A stretch of DNA of 64,000 nt from Panagrolaimus kolymaensis (taxonomy: Eukaryota; Nematoda; Chromadorea; Rhabditida; Panagrolaimidae). A program made the translations under genes and the position numbers. How positions within the stretch are numbered: position 1 is the stretch's first letter; every line of letters starts with the position of its first letter. The stretch covers positions 124,001-188,000 of the forward strand of contig JAJQJQ010000084.1 of NCBI GenBank assembly GCA_028622995.1, given 5' to 3'. Shown here in pieces: positions 15,401-30,098 of this stretch. The notes below the pieces were generated by a model. It saw only the letters and a list, made by a program, of their open reading frames with translations, searched no databases and was not told the DNA's origin.

Positions 15401-18400
15401 GAATTTTTTACACCCGTTTTTTACTATTTCAAATGCCCTTTACCTCCATTATTAATTTTTTTAAATTTAAAACATTGTTGCATCCTTCATTGGTGAATAA
15501 AACTTTGAAGCTCTCCGACTTTTTATAAATAAAAGTTGTGAATAAAAATAATTTATTTTCCTTAATTTTTGGAATTTTTTACACCCGTTTTTTACTATTT
15601 CAAATGCCCTTTACCTCCATTATTAATTTTTTTAAATTTAAAACATTGTTGCATCCTTCATTGGTGAATAAAACTTTGAAGCTCTCCGACTTTTTACTAA
15701 AAAATAAAAAGCAGAGAAAATATTTATTTTCCTTAATTTTTGGAATTTTTTACACCCGTTTTTTACTATTTCAAATGCCCTTTACCTCCATTATTAATTT
15801 TTTTTAAATTTAAAACATTGTTTGCATCCTTCACTGAAGAATAAAACTTTGAAGCTCTCCGACTTTTTATAAATAAAAGTTGTGAATAAAAATAATTTAT
15901 TTTCCTTAATTTTTGGAATTTTTTACACCCGTTTTTTACTATTTCAAATGCCCTTTACCTCCATTATTAATTTTTTTAAATTTAAAACATTGTTGCATCC
16001 TTCATTGGTGAATAAAACTTTGAAGCTCTCCGACTTTTTACTAAAAAATAAAAAGCAGAGAAAATATTTATTTTCCTTAATTTTTGGAATTTTTTACACC
16101 CGTTTTTTACTATTTCAAATGCCCTTTACCTCCATTATTAATTTATTTAAATTTAAAACATTGTTGCATCCTTCATTGGTGAATAAAACTTTGAAGCTCT
16201 CCGACTTTTTATAAATAAAAGTTGTGAATAAAAATAATTTATTTTCCTTAATTTTTGGAATTTTTTACACCCGTTTTTTACTATTTCAAATGCCCTTTAC
16301 CTCCATTATTAATTTTTTTAAATTTAAAACATTGTTGCATCCTTCATTGGTGAATAAAACTTTGAAGCTCTCCGACTTTTTATAAATAAAAGTTGTGAAT
16401 AAAAATAATTTATTTTCCTTAATTTTTGGAATTTTTTACACCCGTTTTTTACTATTTCAAATGCCCTTTACCTCCATTATTAATTTTTTTAAATTTAAAA
16501 CATTGTTTGCATCCTTCACTGAAGAATAAAACTTTGAAGCTCTCCGACTTTTTATAAATAAAAGTTGTGAATAAAAATAATTTATTTTCCTTAATTTTTG
16601 GAATTTTTTACACCCGTTTTTTACTATTTCAAATGCCCTTTACCTCCATTATTAATTTTTTTAAATTTAAAACATTGTTGCATCCTTCATTGGTGAATAA
16701 AACTTTGAAGCTCTCCGACTTTTTACTAAAAAATAAAAAGCAGAGAAAATATTTATTTTCCTTAATTTTTGGAATTTTTTACACCCGTTTTTTACTATTT
16801 CAAATGCCCTTTACCTCCATTATTAATTTTTTTTAAATTTAAAACATTGTTTGCATCCTTCACTGAAGAATAAAACTTTGAAGCTCTCCGACTTTTTATA
16901 AATAAAAGTTGTGAATAAAAATAATTTATTTTCCTTAATTTTTGGAATTTTTTACACCCGTTTTTTACTATTTCAAATGCCCTTTACCTCCATTATTAAT
17001 TTTTTTAAATTTAAAACATTGTTGCATCCTTCATTGGTGAATAAAACTTTGAAGCTCTCCGACTTTTTACTAAAAAATAAAAAGCAGAGAAAATATTTAT
17101 TTTCCTTAATTTTTGGAATTTTTTACACCCGTTTTTTACTATTTCAAATGCCCTTTACCTCCATTATTAATTTATTTAAATTTAAAACATTGTTGCATCC
17201 TTCATTGGTGAATAAAACTTTGAAGCTCTCCGACTTTTTATAAATAAAAGTTGTGAATAAAAATAATTTATTTTCCTTAATTTTTGGAATTTTTTACACC
17301 CGTTTTTTACTATTTCAAATGCCCTTTACCTCCATTATTAATTTTTTTAAATTTAAAACATTGTTGCATCCTTCATTGGTGAATAAAACTTTGAAGCTCT
17401 CCGACTTTTTATAAATAAAAGTTGTGAATAAAAATAATTTATTTTCCTTAATTTTTGGAATTTTTTACACCCGTTTTTTACTATTTCAAATGCCCTTTAC
17501 CTCCATTATTAATTTTTTTAAATTTAAAACATTGTTTGCATCCTTCACTGAAGAATAAAACTTTGAAGCTCTCCGACTTTTTATAAATAAAAGTTGTGAA
17601 TAAAAATAATTTATTTTCCTTAATTTTTGGAATTTTTTACACCCGTTTTTTACTATTTCAAATGCCCTTTACCTCCATTATTAATTTTTTTAAATTTAAA
17701 ACATTGTTGCATCCTTCATTGGTGAATAAAACTTTAAAGCTCTCCGACTTTTTACTAAAAAATAAAAAGCAGAGAAAATATTTATTTTCCTTAATTTTTG
17801 GAATTTTTTACACCCGTTTTTTACTATTTCAAATGCCCTTTACATCCATTATTAATTTTTTTAAATTTAAAACATTGTTGCATCCTTCATTGGTGAATAA
17901 AACTTTGAAGCTCTCCGACTTTTTACTAAAAAATAAAAAGCAGAGAAAATATTTATTTTCCTTAATTTTTGGAATTTTTTACACCCGTTTTTTACTATTT
18001 CAAATGCCCTTTACCTCCATTATTAATTTTTTTAAATTTAAAACATTGTTTGCATCCTTCACTGAAGAATAAAACTTTGAAGCTCTCCGACTTTTTATAA
18101 ATAAAAGTTGTGAATAAAAATAATTTATTTTCCTTAATTTTTGGAATTTTTTACACCCGTTTTTTACTATTTCAAATGCCCTTTACCTCCATTATTAATT
18201 TTTTTAAATTTAAAACATTGTTGCATCCTTCATTGGTGAATAAAACTTTGAAGCTCTCCGACTTTTTACTAAAAAATAAAAAGCAGAGAAAATATTTATT
18301 TTCCTTAATTTTTGGAATTTTTTACACCCGTTTTTTACTATTTCAAATGCCCTTTACCTCCATTATTAATTTTTTTAAATTTAAAACATTGTTGCATCCT

Positions 18401-19335
18401 TCATTGGTGAATAAAACTTTGAAGCTCTCCGACTTTTTACTAAAAAATAAAAAGCAGAGAAAATATTTATTTTCCTTAATTTTTGGAATTTTTTACACCC
18501 GTTTTTTACTATTTCAAATGCCCTTTACCTCCATTATTAATTTATTTAAATTTAAAACATTGTTGCATCCTTCATTGGTGAATAAAACTTTGAAGCTCTC
18601 CGACTTTTTATAAATAAAAGTTGTGAATAAAAATAATTTATTTTCCTTAATTTTTGGAATTTTTTACACCCGTTTTTTACTATTTCAAATGCCCTTTACC
18701 TCCATTATTAATTTTTTTAAATTTAAAACATTGTTGCATCCTTCATTGGTGAATAAAACTTTGAAGCTCTCCGACTTTTTATAAATAAAAGTTGTGAATA
18801 AAAATAATTTATTTTCCTTAATTTTTGGAATTTTTTACACCCGTTTTTTACTATTTCAAATGCCCTTTACCTCCATTATTAATTTTTTTAAATTTAAAAC
18901 ATTGTTGCATCCTTCATTGGTGAATAAAACTTTGAAGCTCTCCGACTTTTTACTAAAAAATAAAAAGCAGAGAAAATATTTATTTTCCTTAATTTTTGGA
19001 ATTTTTTACACCCGTTTTTTACTATTTCAAATGCCCTTTACCTCCATTATTAATTTTTTTTAAATTTAAAACATTGTTTGCATCCTTCACTGAAGAATAA
19101 AACTTTGAAGCTCTCCGACTTTTTATAAATAAAAGTTGTGAATAAAAATAATTTATTTTCCTTAATTTTTGGAATTTTTTACACCCGTTTTTTACTATTT
19201 CAAATGCCCTTTACCTCCATTATTAATTTTTTTAAATTTAAAACATTGTTGCATCCTTCATTGGTGAATAAAACTTTGAAGCTCTCCGACTTTTTACTAA
19301 AAAATAAAAAGCAGAGAAAATATTTATTTTCCTTA
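12422..19335 (+). repeat. Segmental copies within the satellite at 3,256-bp offset, with an older 2,053-bp relative
   Basis: The pair of rare changes ACTTTAAAGCTC and TTTACATCC occurs at about 12,422/12,534, 14,475/14,587 and 17,731/17,843. The second and third sets are 3,256 bp apart (19 monomers plus 7 bp). The cassette order also matches from 14,340 to about 16,080 against 17,596 to about 19,335. The first set lies 2,053 bp before the second (12 monomers plus 1 bp). Confidence 0.85.
15538..17595 (+). repeat. Tandem six-monomer higher-order repeat, 1,029 bp, two copies
   Basis: Two adjacent units of 1,029 bp (six monomers plus 3 bp) run 15,538-16,566 and 16,567-17,595. Both contain the same order of A and B cassettes, the eight-T variant AATTTTTTTTAAATTT (about 15,799 and 16,828), the TTTATTTAAATTT variant (about 16,142 and 17,171), and two +1-bp TTTGCATCCTTCACTG monomers. 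The following unit keeps only part of the order. Confidence 0.85.
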
Positions 19336-22300
19336 ATTTTTGGAATTTTTTACACCCGTTTTTTACTATTTCAAATGCCCTTTACCTCCATTATTAATTT
19401 TTTTAAATTTAAAACATTGTTGCATCCTTCATTGGTGAATAAAACTTTGAAGCTCTCCGACTTTTTACTAAAAAATAAAAAGCAGAGAAAATATTTATTT
19501 TCCTTAATTTTTGGAATTTTTTACACCCGTTTTTTACTATTTCAAATGCTCTTTACCTCCATTATTAATTTTTTTAAATTTAAAACATTGTTGCATCCTT
19601 CATTGGTGAATAAAACTTTGAAGCTCTCCGACTTTTTATAAATAAAAGTTGTGAATAAAAATAATTTATTTTCCTTAATTTTTGGAATTTTTTACACCCG
19701 TTTTTTACTATTTCAAATGCCCTTTACCTCCATTATTAATTTTTTTAAATTTAAAACATTGTTGCATCCTTCATTGGTGAATAAAACTTTGAAGCTCTCC
19801 GACTTTTTATAAATAAAATTTTTGAATAAAAATAATTTATTTTCCTTAATTTTTGGAATTTTTTACACCCGTTTTTTACTATTTCAAATGCCCTTTACCT
19901 CCATTATTAATTTTTTTAAATTTAAAACATTGTTGCATCCTTCATTGGTGAATAAAACTTTGAAGCTCTCCGACTTTTTACTAAAAAATAAAAAGCAGAG
20001 AAAATATTTATTTTCCTTAATTTTTGGAATTTTTTACACCCGTTTTTTACTATTTCAAATGCCCTTTACCTCCATTATTAATTTTTTTAAATTTAAAACA
20101 TTGTTGCATCCTTCATTAGTGAATAAAACTTTGAAGCTCTCCGACTTTTTACTAAAAAATAAAAAGCAGAGAAAATATTTATTTTCCTTAATTTTTGGAA
20201 TTTTTTACACCCGTTTTTTACTATTTCAAATGCCCTTTACCTCCATTATTAATTTATTTAAATTTAAAACATTGTTGCATCCTTCATTGGTGAATAAAAC
20301 TTTGAAGCTCTCCGACTTTTTATAAATAAAAGTTGTGAATAAAAATAATTTATTTTCCTTAATTTTTGGAATTTTTTACACCCGTTTTTTACTATTTCAA
20401 ATGCCCTTTACCTCCATTATTAATTTTTTTAAATTTAAAACATTGTTGCATCCTTCATTGGTGAATAAAACTTTGAAGCTCTCCGACTTTTTACTAAAAA
20501 ATAAAAAGCAGAGAAAATATTTATTTTCCTTAATTTTTGGAATTTTTTACACCCGTTTTTTACTATTTCAAATGCCCTTTACCTCCATTATTAATTTTTT
20601 TAAATTTAAAACATTGTTGCATCCTTCATTGGTGAATAAAACTTTGAAGCTCTCCGACTTTTTACTAAAAAATAAAAAGCAGAGAAAATATTTATTTTCC
20701 TTAATTTTTGGAATTTTTTACACCCGTTTTTTACTATTTCAAATGCCCTTTACCTCCATTATTAATTTATTTAAATTTAAAACATTGTTGCATCCTTCAT
20801 TGGTGAATAAAACTTTGAAGCTCTCCGACTTTTTATAAATAAAAGTTGTGAATAAAAATAATTTATTTTCCTTAATTTTTGGAATTTTTTACACCCGTTT
20901 TTTACTATTTCAAATGCCCTTTACCTCCATTATTAATTTTTTTAAATTTAAAACATTGTTGCATCCTTCATTGGTGAATAAAACTTTGAAGCTCTCCGAC
21001 TTTTTATAAATAAAAGTTGTGAATAAAAATAATTTATTTTCCTTAATTTTTGGAATTTTTTACACCCGTTTTTTACTATTTCAAATGCCCTTTACCTCCA
21101 TTATTAATTTTTTTAAATTTAAAACATTGTTGCATCCTTCATTGGTGAATAAAACTTTGAAGCTCTCCGACTTTTTACTAAAAAATAAAAAGCAGAGAAA
21201 ATATTTATTTTCCTTAATTTTTGGAATTTTTTACACCCGTTTTTTACTATTTCAAATGCCCTTTACCTCCATTATTAATTTATTTAAATTTAAAACATTG
21301 TTGCATCCTTCATTGGTGAATAAAACTTTGAAGCTCTCCGACTTTTTATAAATAAAAGTTGTGAATAAAAATAATTTATTTTCCTTAATTTTTGGAATTT
21401 TTTACACCCGTTTTTTACTATTTCAAATGCCCTTTACCTCCATTATTAATTTATTTAAATTTAAAACATTGTTGCATCCTTCATTGGTGAATAAAACTTT
21501 GAAGCTCTCCGACTTTTTATAAATAAAAGTTGTGAATAAAAATAATTTATTTTCCTTAATTTTTGGAATTTTTTACACCCGTTTTTTACTATTTCAAATG
21601 CCCTTTACCTCCATTATTAATTTTTTTTAAATTTAAAACATTGTTTGCATCCTTCACTGAAGAATAAAACTTTGAAGCTCTCCGACTTTTTATAAATAAA
21701 AGTTGTGAATAAAAATAATTTATTTTCCTTAATTTTTGGAATTTTTTACACCCGTTTTTTACTATTTCAAATGCCCTTTACCTCCATTATTAATTTTTTT
21801 AAATTTAAAACATTGTTGCATCCTTCATTGGTGAATAAAACTTTGAAGCTCTCCGACTTTTTACTAAAAAATAAAAAGCAGAGAAAATATTTATTTTCCT
21901 TAATTTTTGGAATTTTTTACACCCGTTTTTTACTATTTCAAATGCCCTTTACCTCCATTATTAATTTATTTAAATTTAAAACATTGTTGCATCCTTCATT
22001 GGTGAATAAAACTTTGAAGCTCTCCGACTTTTTATAAATAAAAGTTGTGAATAAAAATAATTTATTTTCCTTAATTTTTGGAATTTTTTACACCCGTTTT
22101 TTACTATTTCAAATGCCCTTTACCTCCATTATTAATTTTTTTAAATTTAAAACATTGTTTGCATCCTTCACTGAAGAATAAAACTTTGAAGCTCTCCGAC
22201 TTTTTATAAATAAAAGTTGTGAATAAAAATAATTTATTTTCCTTAATTTTTGGAATTTTTTACACCCGTTTTTTACTATTTCAAATGCCCTTTACCTCCA

Positions 22301-25300
22301 TTATTAATTTATTTAAATTTAAAACATTGTTGCATCCTTCATTGGTGAATAAAACTTTGAAGCTCTCCGACTTTTTATAAATAAACGTTGTGAATAAAAA
22401 TAATTTATTTACCTTAATTTTTGGAATTTTTTACACCCGTTTTTTACTATTTCAAATGCCCTTTACCTCCATTATTAATTTTTTTAAATTTAAAACATTG
22501 TTGCATCCTTCATTGGTGAATAAAACTTTGAAGCTCTCCGACTTTTTATAAATAAAAGTTGTGAATAAAAATAATTTATTTTCCTTAATTTTTGGAATTT
22601 TTTACACCCGTTTTTTACTATTTCAAATGCCCTTTACCTCCATTATTAATTTTTTTAAATTTAAAACATTGTTTGCATCCTTCACTGAAGAATAAAACTT
22701 TGAAGCTCTCCGACTTTTTATAAATAAAAGTTGTGAATAAAAATAATTTATTTTCCTTAATTTTTGGAATTTTTTACACCCGTTTTTTACTATTTCAAAT
22801 GCCCTTTACCTCCATTATTAATTTTTTTTAATTTAAAACATTGTTGCATCCTTCATTGGTGAATAAAACTTTGAAGCTCTCCGACTTTTTACTAAAAAAT
22901 AAAAAGCAGAGAAAATATTTATTTTCCTTAATTTTTGGAATTTTTTACACCCGTTTTTTACTATTTCAAATGCCCTTTACCTCCATTATTAATTTTTTTA
23001 AATTTAAAACATTGTTGCATCCTTCATTGGTGAATAAAACTTTGAAGCTCTCCGACTTTTTACTAAAAAATAAAAAGCAGAGAAAATATGTATTTTCCTT
23101 AATTTTTGGAATTTTTTACACCCGTTTTTTACTATTTCAAATGCCCTTTACCTCCATTATTAATTTATTTAAATTTAAAACATTGTTGCATCCTTCATTG
23201 GTGAATAAAACTTTGAAGCTCTCCGACTTTTTATAAATAAAAGTTGTGAATAAAAATAATTTATTTTCCTTAATTTTTGGAATTTTTTACACCCGTTTTT
23301 TACTATTTCAAATGCCCTTTACCTCCATTATTAATTTTTTTAAATTTAAAACATTGTTGCATCCTTCATTGGTGAATAAAACTTTGAAGCTCTCCGACTT
23401 TTTACTAAAAAATAAAAAGCAGAGAAAATATTTATTTTCCTTAATTTTTGGAATTTTTTACACCCGTTTTTTACTATTTCAAATGCCCTTTACCTCCATT
23501 ATTAATTTATTTAAATTTAAAACATTGTTGCATCCTTCATTGGTGAATAAAACTTTGAAGCTCTCCGACTTTTTATAAATAAAAGTTGTGAATAAAAATA
23601 ATTTATTTTCCTTAATTTTTGGAATTTTTTACACCCGTTTTTTACTATTTCAAATGCCCTTTACCTCCATTATTAATTTTTTTAAATTTAAAACATTGTT
23701 GCATCCTTCATTGGTGAATAAAACTTTGAAGCTCTCCGACTTTTTATAAATAAAAGTTGTGAATAAAAATAATTTATTTTCCTTAATTTTTGGAATTTTT
23801 TACACCCGTTTTTTACTATTTCAAATGCCCTTTACCTCCATTATTAATTTTTTTAAATTTAAAACATTGTTGCATCCTTCATTGGTGAATAAAACTTTGA
23901 AGCTCTCCGACTTTTTACTAAAAAATAAAAAGCAGAGAAAATATTTATTTTCCTTAATTTTTGGAATTTTTTACACCCGTTTTTTACTATTTCAAATGCC
24001 CTTTACCTCCATTATTAATTTATTTAAATTTAAAACATTGTTGCATCCTTCATTGGTGAATAAAACTTTGAAGCTCTCCGACTTTTTATAAATAAAAGTT
24101 GTGAATAAAAATAATTTATTTTCCTTAATTTTTGGAATTTTTTACACCCGTTTTTTACTATTTCAAATGCCCTTTACCTCCATTATTAATTTTTTTTAAA
24201 TTTAAAACATTGTTTGCATCCTTCACTGAAGAATAAAACTTTGAAGCTCTCCGACTTTTTATAAATAAAAGTTGTGAATAAAAATAATTTATTTTCCTTA
24301 ATTTTTGGAATTTTTTACACCCGTTTTTTACTATTTCAAATGCCCTTTACCTCCATTATTAATTTTTTAAAATTTAAAACATTGTTGCATCCTTCATTGG
24401 TGAATAAAACTTTGAAGCTCTCCGACTTTTTACTAAAAAATAAAAAGCAGAGAAAATATTTATTTTCCTTAATTTTTGGAATTTTTTACACCCGTTTTTT
24501 ACTATTTCAAATGCCCTTTACCTCCATTATTAATTTATTTAAATTTAAAACATTGTTGCATCCTTCATTGGTGAATAAAACTTTGAAGCTCTCCGACTTT
24601 TTATAAATAAAAGTTGTGAATAAAAATAATTTATTTTCCTTAATTTTTGGAATTTTTTACACCCGTTTTTTACTATTTCAAATGCCCTTTACCTCCATTA
24701 TTAATTTATTTAAATTTAAAACATTGTTGCATCCTTCATTGGTGAATAAAACTTTGAAGCTCTCCGACTTTTTATAAATAAAAGTTGTGAATAAAAATAA
24801 TTTATTTTCCTTAATTTTTGGAATTTTTTACACCCGTTTTTTACTATTTCAAATGCCCTTTACCTCCATTATTAATTTTTTTTAAATTTAAAACATTGTT
24901 TGCATCCTTCACTGAAGAATAAAACTTTGAAGCTCTCCGACTTTTTATAAATAAAAGTTGTGAATAAAAATAATTTATTTTCCTTAATTTTTGGAATTTT
25001 TTACACCCGTTTTTTACTATTTCAAATGCCCTTTACCTCCATTATTAATTTTTTTAAATTTAAAACATTGTTGCATCCTTCATTGGTGAATAAAACTTTG
25101 AAGCTCTCCGACTTTTTATAAATAAAAGTTGTGAATAAAAATAATTTATTTTCCTTAATTTTTGGAATTTTTTACACCCGTTTTTTACTATTTCAAATGC
25201 CCTTTACCTCCATTATTAATTTTTTTAAATTTAAAACATTGTTTGCATCCTTCATTGGTGAATAAAACTTTGAAGCTCTCCGACTTTTTATAAATAAAAG

Positions 25301-27700
25301 TTGTGAATAAAAATAATTTATTTTCCTTAATTTTTGGAATTTTTTACACCCGTTTTTTACTATTTCAAATGCCCTTTACCTCCATTATTAATTTTTTTAA
25401 ATTTAAAACATTGTTTGCATCCTTCACTGAAGAATAAAACTTTGAAGCTCTCCGACTTTTTATAAATAAAAGTTGTGAATAAAAATAATTTATTTTCCTT
25501 AATTTTTGGAATTTTTTACACCCGTTTTTTACTATTTCAAATGCCCTTTACCTCCATTATTAATTTATTTAAATTTAAAACATTGTTGCATCCTTCATTG
25601 GTGAATAAAACTTTGAAGCTCTCCGACTTTTTATAAATAAAAGTTGTGAATAAAAATAATTTATTTTCCTTAATTTTTGGAATTTTTTACACCCGTTTTT
25701 TACTATTTCAAATGCCCTTTACCTCCATTATTAATTTTTTTAAATTTAAAACATTGTTGCATCCTTCATTGGTGAATAAAACTTTGAAGCTCTCCGACTT
25801 TTTATAAATAAAAGTTGTGAATAAAAATAATTTATTTTCCTTAATTTTTGGAATTTTTTACACCCGTTTTTTACTATTTCAAATGCCCTTTACCTCCATT
25901 ATTAATTTTTTTAAATTTAAAACATTGTTTGCATCCTTCACTGAAGAATAAAACTTTGAAGCTCTCCGACTTTTTATAAATAAAAGTTGTGAATAAAAAT
26001 AATTTATTTTCCTTAATTTTTGGAATTTTTTACACCCGTTTTTTACTATTTCAAATGCCCTTTACCTCCATTATTAATTTTTTTAAATTTAAAACATTGT
26101 TGCATCCTTCATTGGTGAATAAAACTTTGAAGCTCTCCGACTTTTTACTAAAAAATAAAAAGCAGAGAAAATATTTATTTTCCTTAATTTTTGGAATTTT
26201 TTACACCCGTTTTTTACTATTTAAAATGCCCTTTACCTCCATTATTAATTTTTTTTAAATTTAAAACATTGTTGCATCCTTCATTGGTGAATAAAACTTT
26301 GAAGCTCTCCGACTTTTTACTAAAAAATAAAAAGCAGAGAAAATATTTATTTTCCTTAATTTTTGGAATTTTTTACACCCGTTTTTTACTATTTCAAATG
26401 CCCTTTACCTCCATTATTAATTTATTTAAATTTAAAACATTGTTGCATCCTTCATTGGTGAATAAAACTTTGAAGCTCTCCGACTTTTTACTAAAAAATA
26501 AAAAGCAGAGAAAATATTTATTTTCCTTAATTTTTGGAATTTTTTACACCCGTTTTTTACTATTTAAAATGCCCTTTACCTCCATTATTAATTTTTTTTA
26601 AATTTAAAACATTGTTGCATCCTTCATTGGTGAATAAAACTTTGAAGCTCTCCGACTTTTTACTAAAAAATAAAAAGCAGAGAAAATATTTATTTTCCTT
26701 AATTTTTGGAATTTTTTACACCCGTTTTTTACTATTTGAAATGCCCTTTACCTCCATTATTAATTTTTTTAAATTTAAAACATTGTTGCATCCTTCATTG
26801 GTGAATAAAACTTTGAAGCTCTCCGACTTTTTATAAATAAAAGTTGTGAATAAAAATAATTTATTTTCCTTAATTTTTGGAATTTTTTACACCCGTTTTT
26901 TACTATTTCAAATGCCCTTTACCTCCATTATTAATTTATTTAAATTTAAAACATTGTTGCATCCTTCATTGGTGAATAAAACTTTGAAGCTCTCAGACTT
27001 TTTATAAATAAAAGTTGTGAATAAAAATAATTTATTTTCCTTAATTTTTGGAATTTTTTACACCCGTTTTTTACTATTTCAAATGCTCTTTACCTCCATT
27101 ATTAATTTTTTTAAATTTAAAACATTGTTGCATCCTTCATTGGTGAATAAAACTTTGAAGCTCTCCGACTTTTTACTAAAAAATAAAAAGCAGAGAAAAT
27201 ATTTATTTTCCTTAATTTTTGGAATTTTTTACACCCGTTTTTTACTATTTGAAATGCCCTTTACCTCCATTATTAATTTTTTTAAATTTAAAACATTGTT
27301 GCATCCTTCATAGGTGAATAAAACTTTGAAGCTCTCCGACTTTTTATAAATAAAAGTTGTGAATAAAAATAATTTATTTTCCTTAATTTTTGGAATTTTT
27401 TACACCCGTTTTTTACTATTTCAAATGCCCTTTACCTCCATTATTAATTTTTTTAAATTTAAAACATTGTTGCATCCTTCATTGGTGAATAAAACTTTGA
27501 AGCTCTCCGACTTTTTATAAATAAAAGTTGTGAATAAAAATAATTTATTTTCCTTAATTTTTGGAATTTTTTACACCCGTTTTTTACTATTTGAAATGCC
27601 CTTTACCTCCATTATTAATTTTTTTAAATTTAAAACATTGTTGCATCCTTCATTGGTGAATAAAACTTTGAAGCTCTCCGACTTTTTATAAATAAAAGTT

Positions 27701-30098
27701 GTGAATAAAAATAATTTATTTTCCTTAATTTTTGGAATTTTTTACACCCGTTTTTTACTATTTCAAATGCCCTTTACCTCCATTATTAATTTTTTTAAAT
27801 TTAAAACATTGTTGCATCCTTCATTGGTGAATAAAACTTTGAAGCTCTCCGACTTTTTACTAAAAAATAAAAAGCAGAGAAAATATTTATTTTCCTTAAT
27901 TTTTGGAATTTTTTACACCCGTTTTTTACTATTTCAAATGCCCTTTACCTCCATTATTAATTTTTTTAAATTTAAAACATTGTTTGCATCCTTCACTGAA
28001 GAATAAAACTTTGAAGCTCTCCGACTTTTTATAAATAAAAGTTGTGAATAAAAATAATTTATTTTCCTTAATTTTTGGAATTTTTTACACCCGTTTTTTA
28101 CTATTTCAAATGCCCTTTACCTCCATTATTAATTTTTTTAAATTTAAAACATTGTTTGCATCCTTCACTGAAGAATAAAACTTTGAAGCTCTCCGACTTT
28201 TTATAAATAAAAGTTGTGAATAAAAATAATTTATTTTCCTTAATTTTTGGAATTTTTTACACCCGTTTTTTACTATTTCAAATGCCCTTTACCTCCATTA
28301 TTAATTTTTTTAAATTTAAAACATTGTTGCATCCTTCATTGGTGAATAAAACTTTGAAGCTCTCCGACTTTTTACTAAAAAATAAAAAGCAGAGAAAATA
28401 TTTATTTTCCTTAATTTTTGGAATTTTTTACACCCGTTTTTTACTATTTGAAATGCCCTTTACCTCCATTATTAATTTTTTTAAATTTAAAACATTGTTG
28501 CATCCTTCATTGGTGAATAAAACTTTGAAGCTCTCCGACTTTTTATAAATAAAAGTTGTGAATAAAAATAATTTATTTTCCTTAATTTTTGGAATTTTTT
28601 ACACCCGTTTTTTACTATTTCAAATGCCCTTTACCTCCATTATTAATTTTTTTAAATTTAAAACATTGTTGCATCCTTCATTGGTGAATAAAACTTTGAA
28701 GCTCTCCGACTTTTTATAAATAAAAGTTGTGAATAAAAATAATTTATTTTCCTTAATTTTTGGAATTTTTTACACCCGTTTTTTACTATTTGAAATGCCC
28801 TTTACCTCCATTATTAATTTTTTTAAATTTAAAACATTGTTGCATCCTTCATTGGTGAATAAAACTTTGAAGCTCTCCGACTTTTTATAAATAAAAGTTG
28901 TGAATAAAAATAATTTATTTTCCTTAATTTTTGGAATTTTTTACACCCGTTTTTTACTATTTCAAATGCCCTTTACCTCCATTATTAATTTTTTTAAATT
29001 TAAAACATTGTTGCATCCTTCATTGGTGAATAAAACTTTGAAGCTCTCCGACTTTTTACTAAAAAATAAAAAGCAGAGAAAATATTTATTTTCCTTAATT
29101 TTTGGAATTTTTTACACCCGTTTTTTACTATTTCAAATGCCCTTTACCTCCATTATTAATTTTTTTAAATTTAAAACATTGTTTGCATCCTTCACTGAAG
29201 AATAAAACTTTGAAGCTCTCCGACTTTTTATAAATAAAAGTTGTGAATAAAAATAATTTATTTTCCTTAATTTTTGGAATTTTTTACACCCGTTTTTTAC
29301 TATTTCAAATGCCCTTTACCTCCATTATTAATTTTTTTAAATTTAAAACATTGTTTGCATCCTTCACTGAAGAATAAAACTTTGAAGCTCTCCGACTTTT
29401 TATAAATAAAAGTTGTGAATAAAAATAATTTATTTTCCTTAATTTTTGGAATTTTTTACACCCGTTTTTTACTATTTCAAATGCCCTTTACCTCCATTAT
29501 TAATTTTTTTAAATTTAAAACATTGTTGCATCCTTCATTGGTGAATAAAACTTTGAAGCTCTCCGACTTTTTACTAAAAAATAAAAAGCAGAGAAAATAT
29601 TTATTTTCCTTAATTTTTGGAATTTTTTACACCCGTTTTTTACTATTTGAAATGCCCTTTACCTCCATTATTAATTTTTTTAAATTTAAAACATTGTTGC
29701 ATCCTTCATTGGTGAATAAAACTTTGAAGCTCTCCGACTTTTTATAAATAAAAGTTGTGAATAAAAATAATTTATTTTCCTTAATTTTTGGAATTTTTTA
29801 CACCCGTTTTTTACTATTTCAAATGCCCTTTACCTCCATTATTAATTTTTTTAAATTTAAAACATTGTTGCATCCTTCATTGGTGAATAAAACTTTGAAG
29901 CTCTCCGACTTTTTATAAATAAAAGTTGTGAATAAAAATAATTTATTTTCCTTAATTTTTGGAATTTTTTACACCCGTTTTTTACTATTTGAAATGCCCT
30001 TTACCTCCATTATTAATTTTTTTAAATTTAAAACATTGTTGCATCCTTCATTGGTGAATAAAACTTTGAAGCTCTCCGACTTTTTATAAATAAAAGTT
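27701..30098 (+). repeat. Tandem seven-monomer higher-order repeat, 1,199 bp, two copies
   Basis: Cassette and variant order repeats at 1,199 bp, which is seven monomers plus 2 bp. The B-type blocks at 27,701 and 28,900, and at 28,216 and 29,415, correspond. Both copies carry adjacent TTTGCATCCTTCACTG monomers and the same C-to-G change giving TATTTGAAATG. A related block starting at 27,017 shares part of the pattern one period earlier. Confidence 0.88.
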
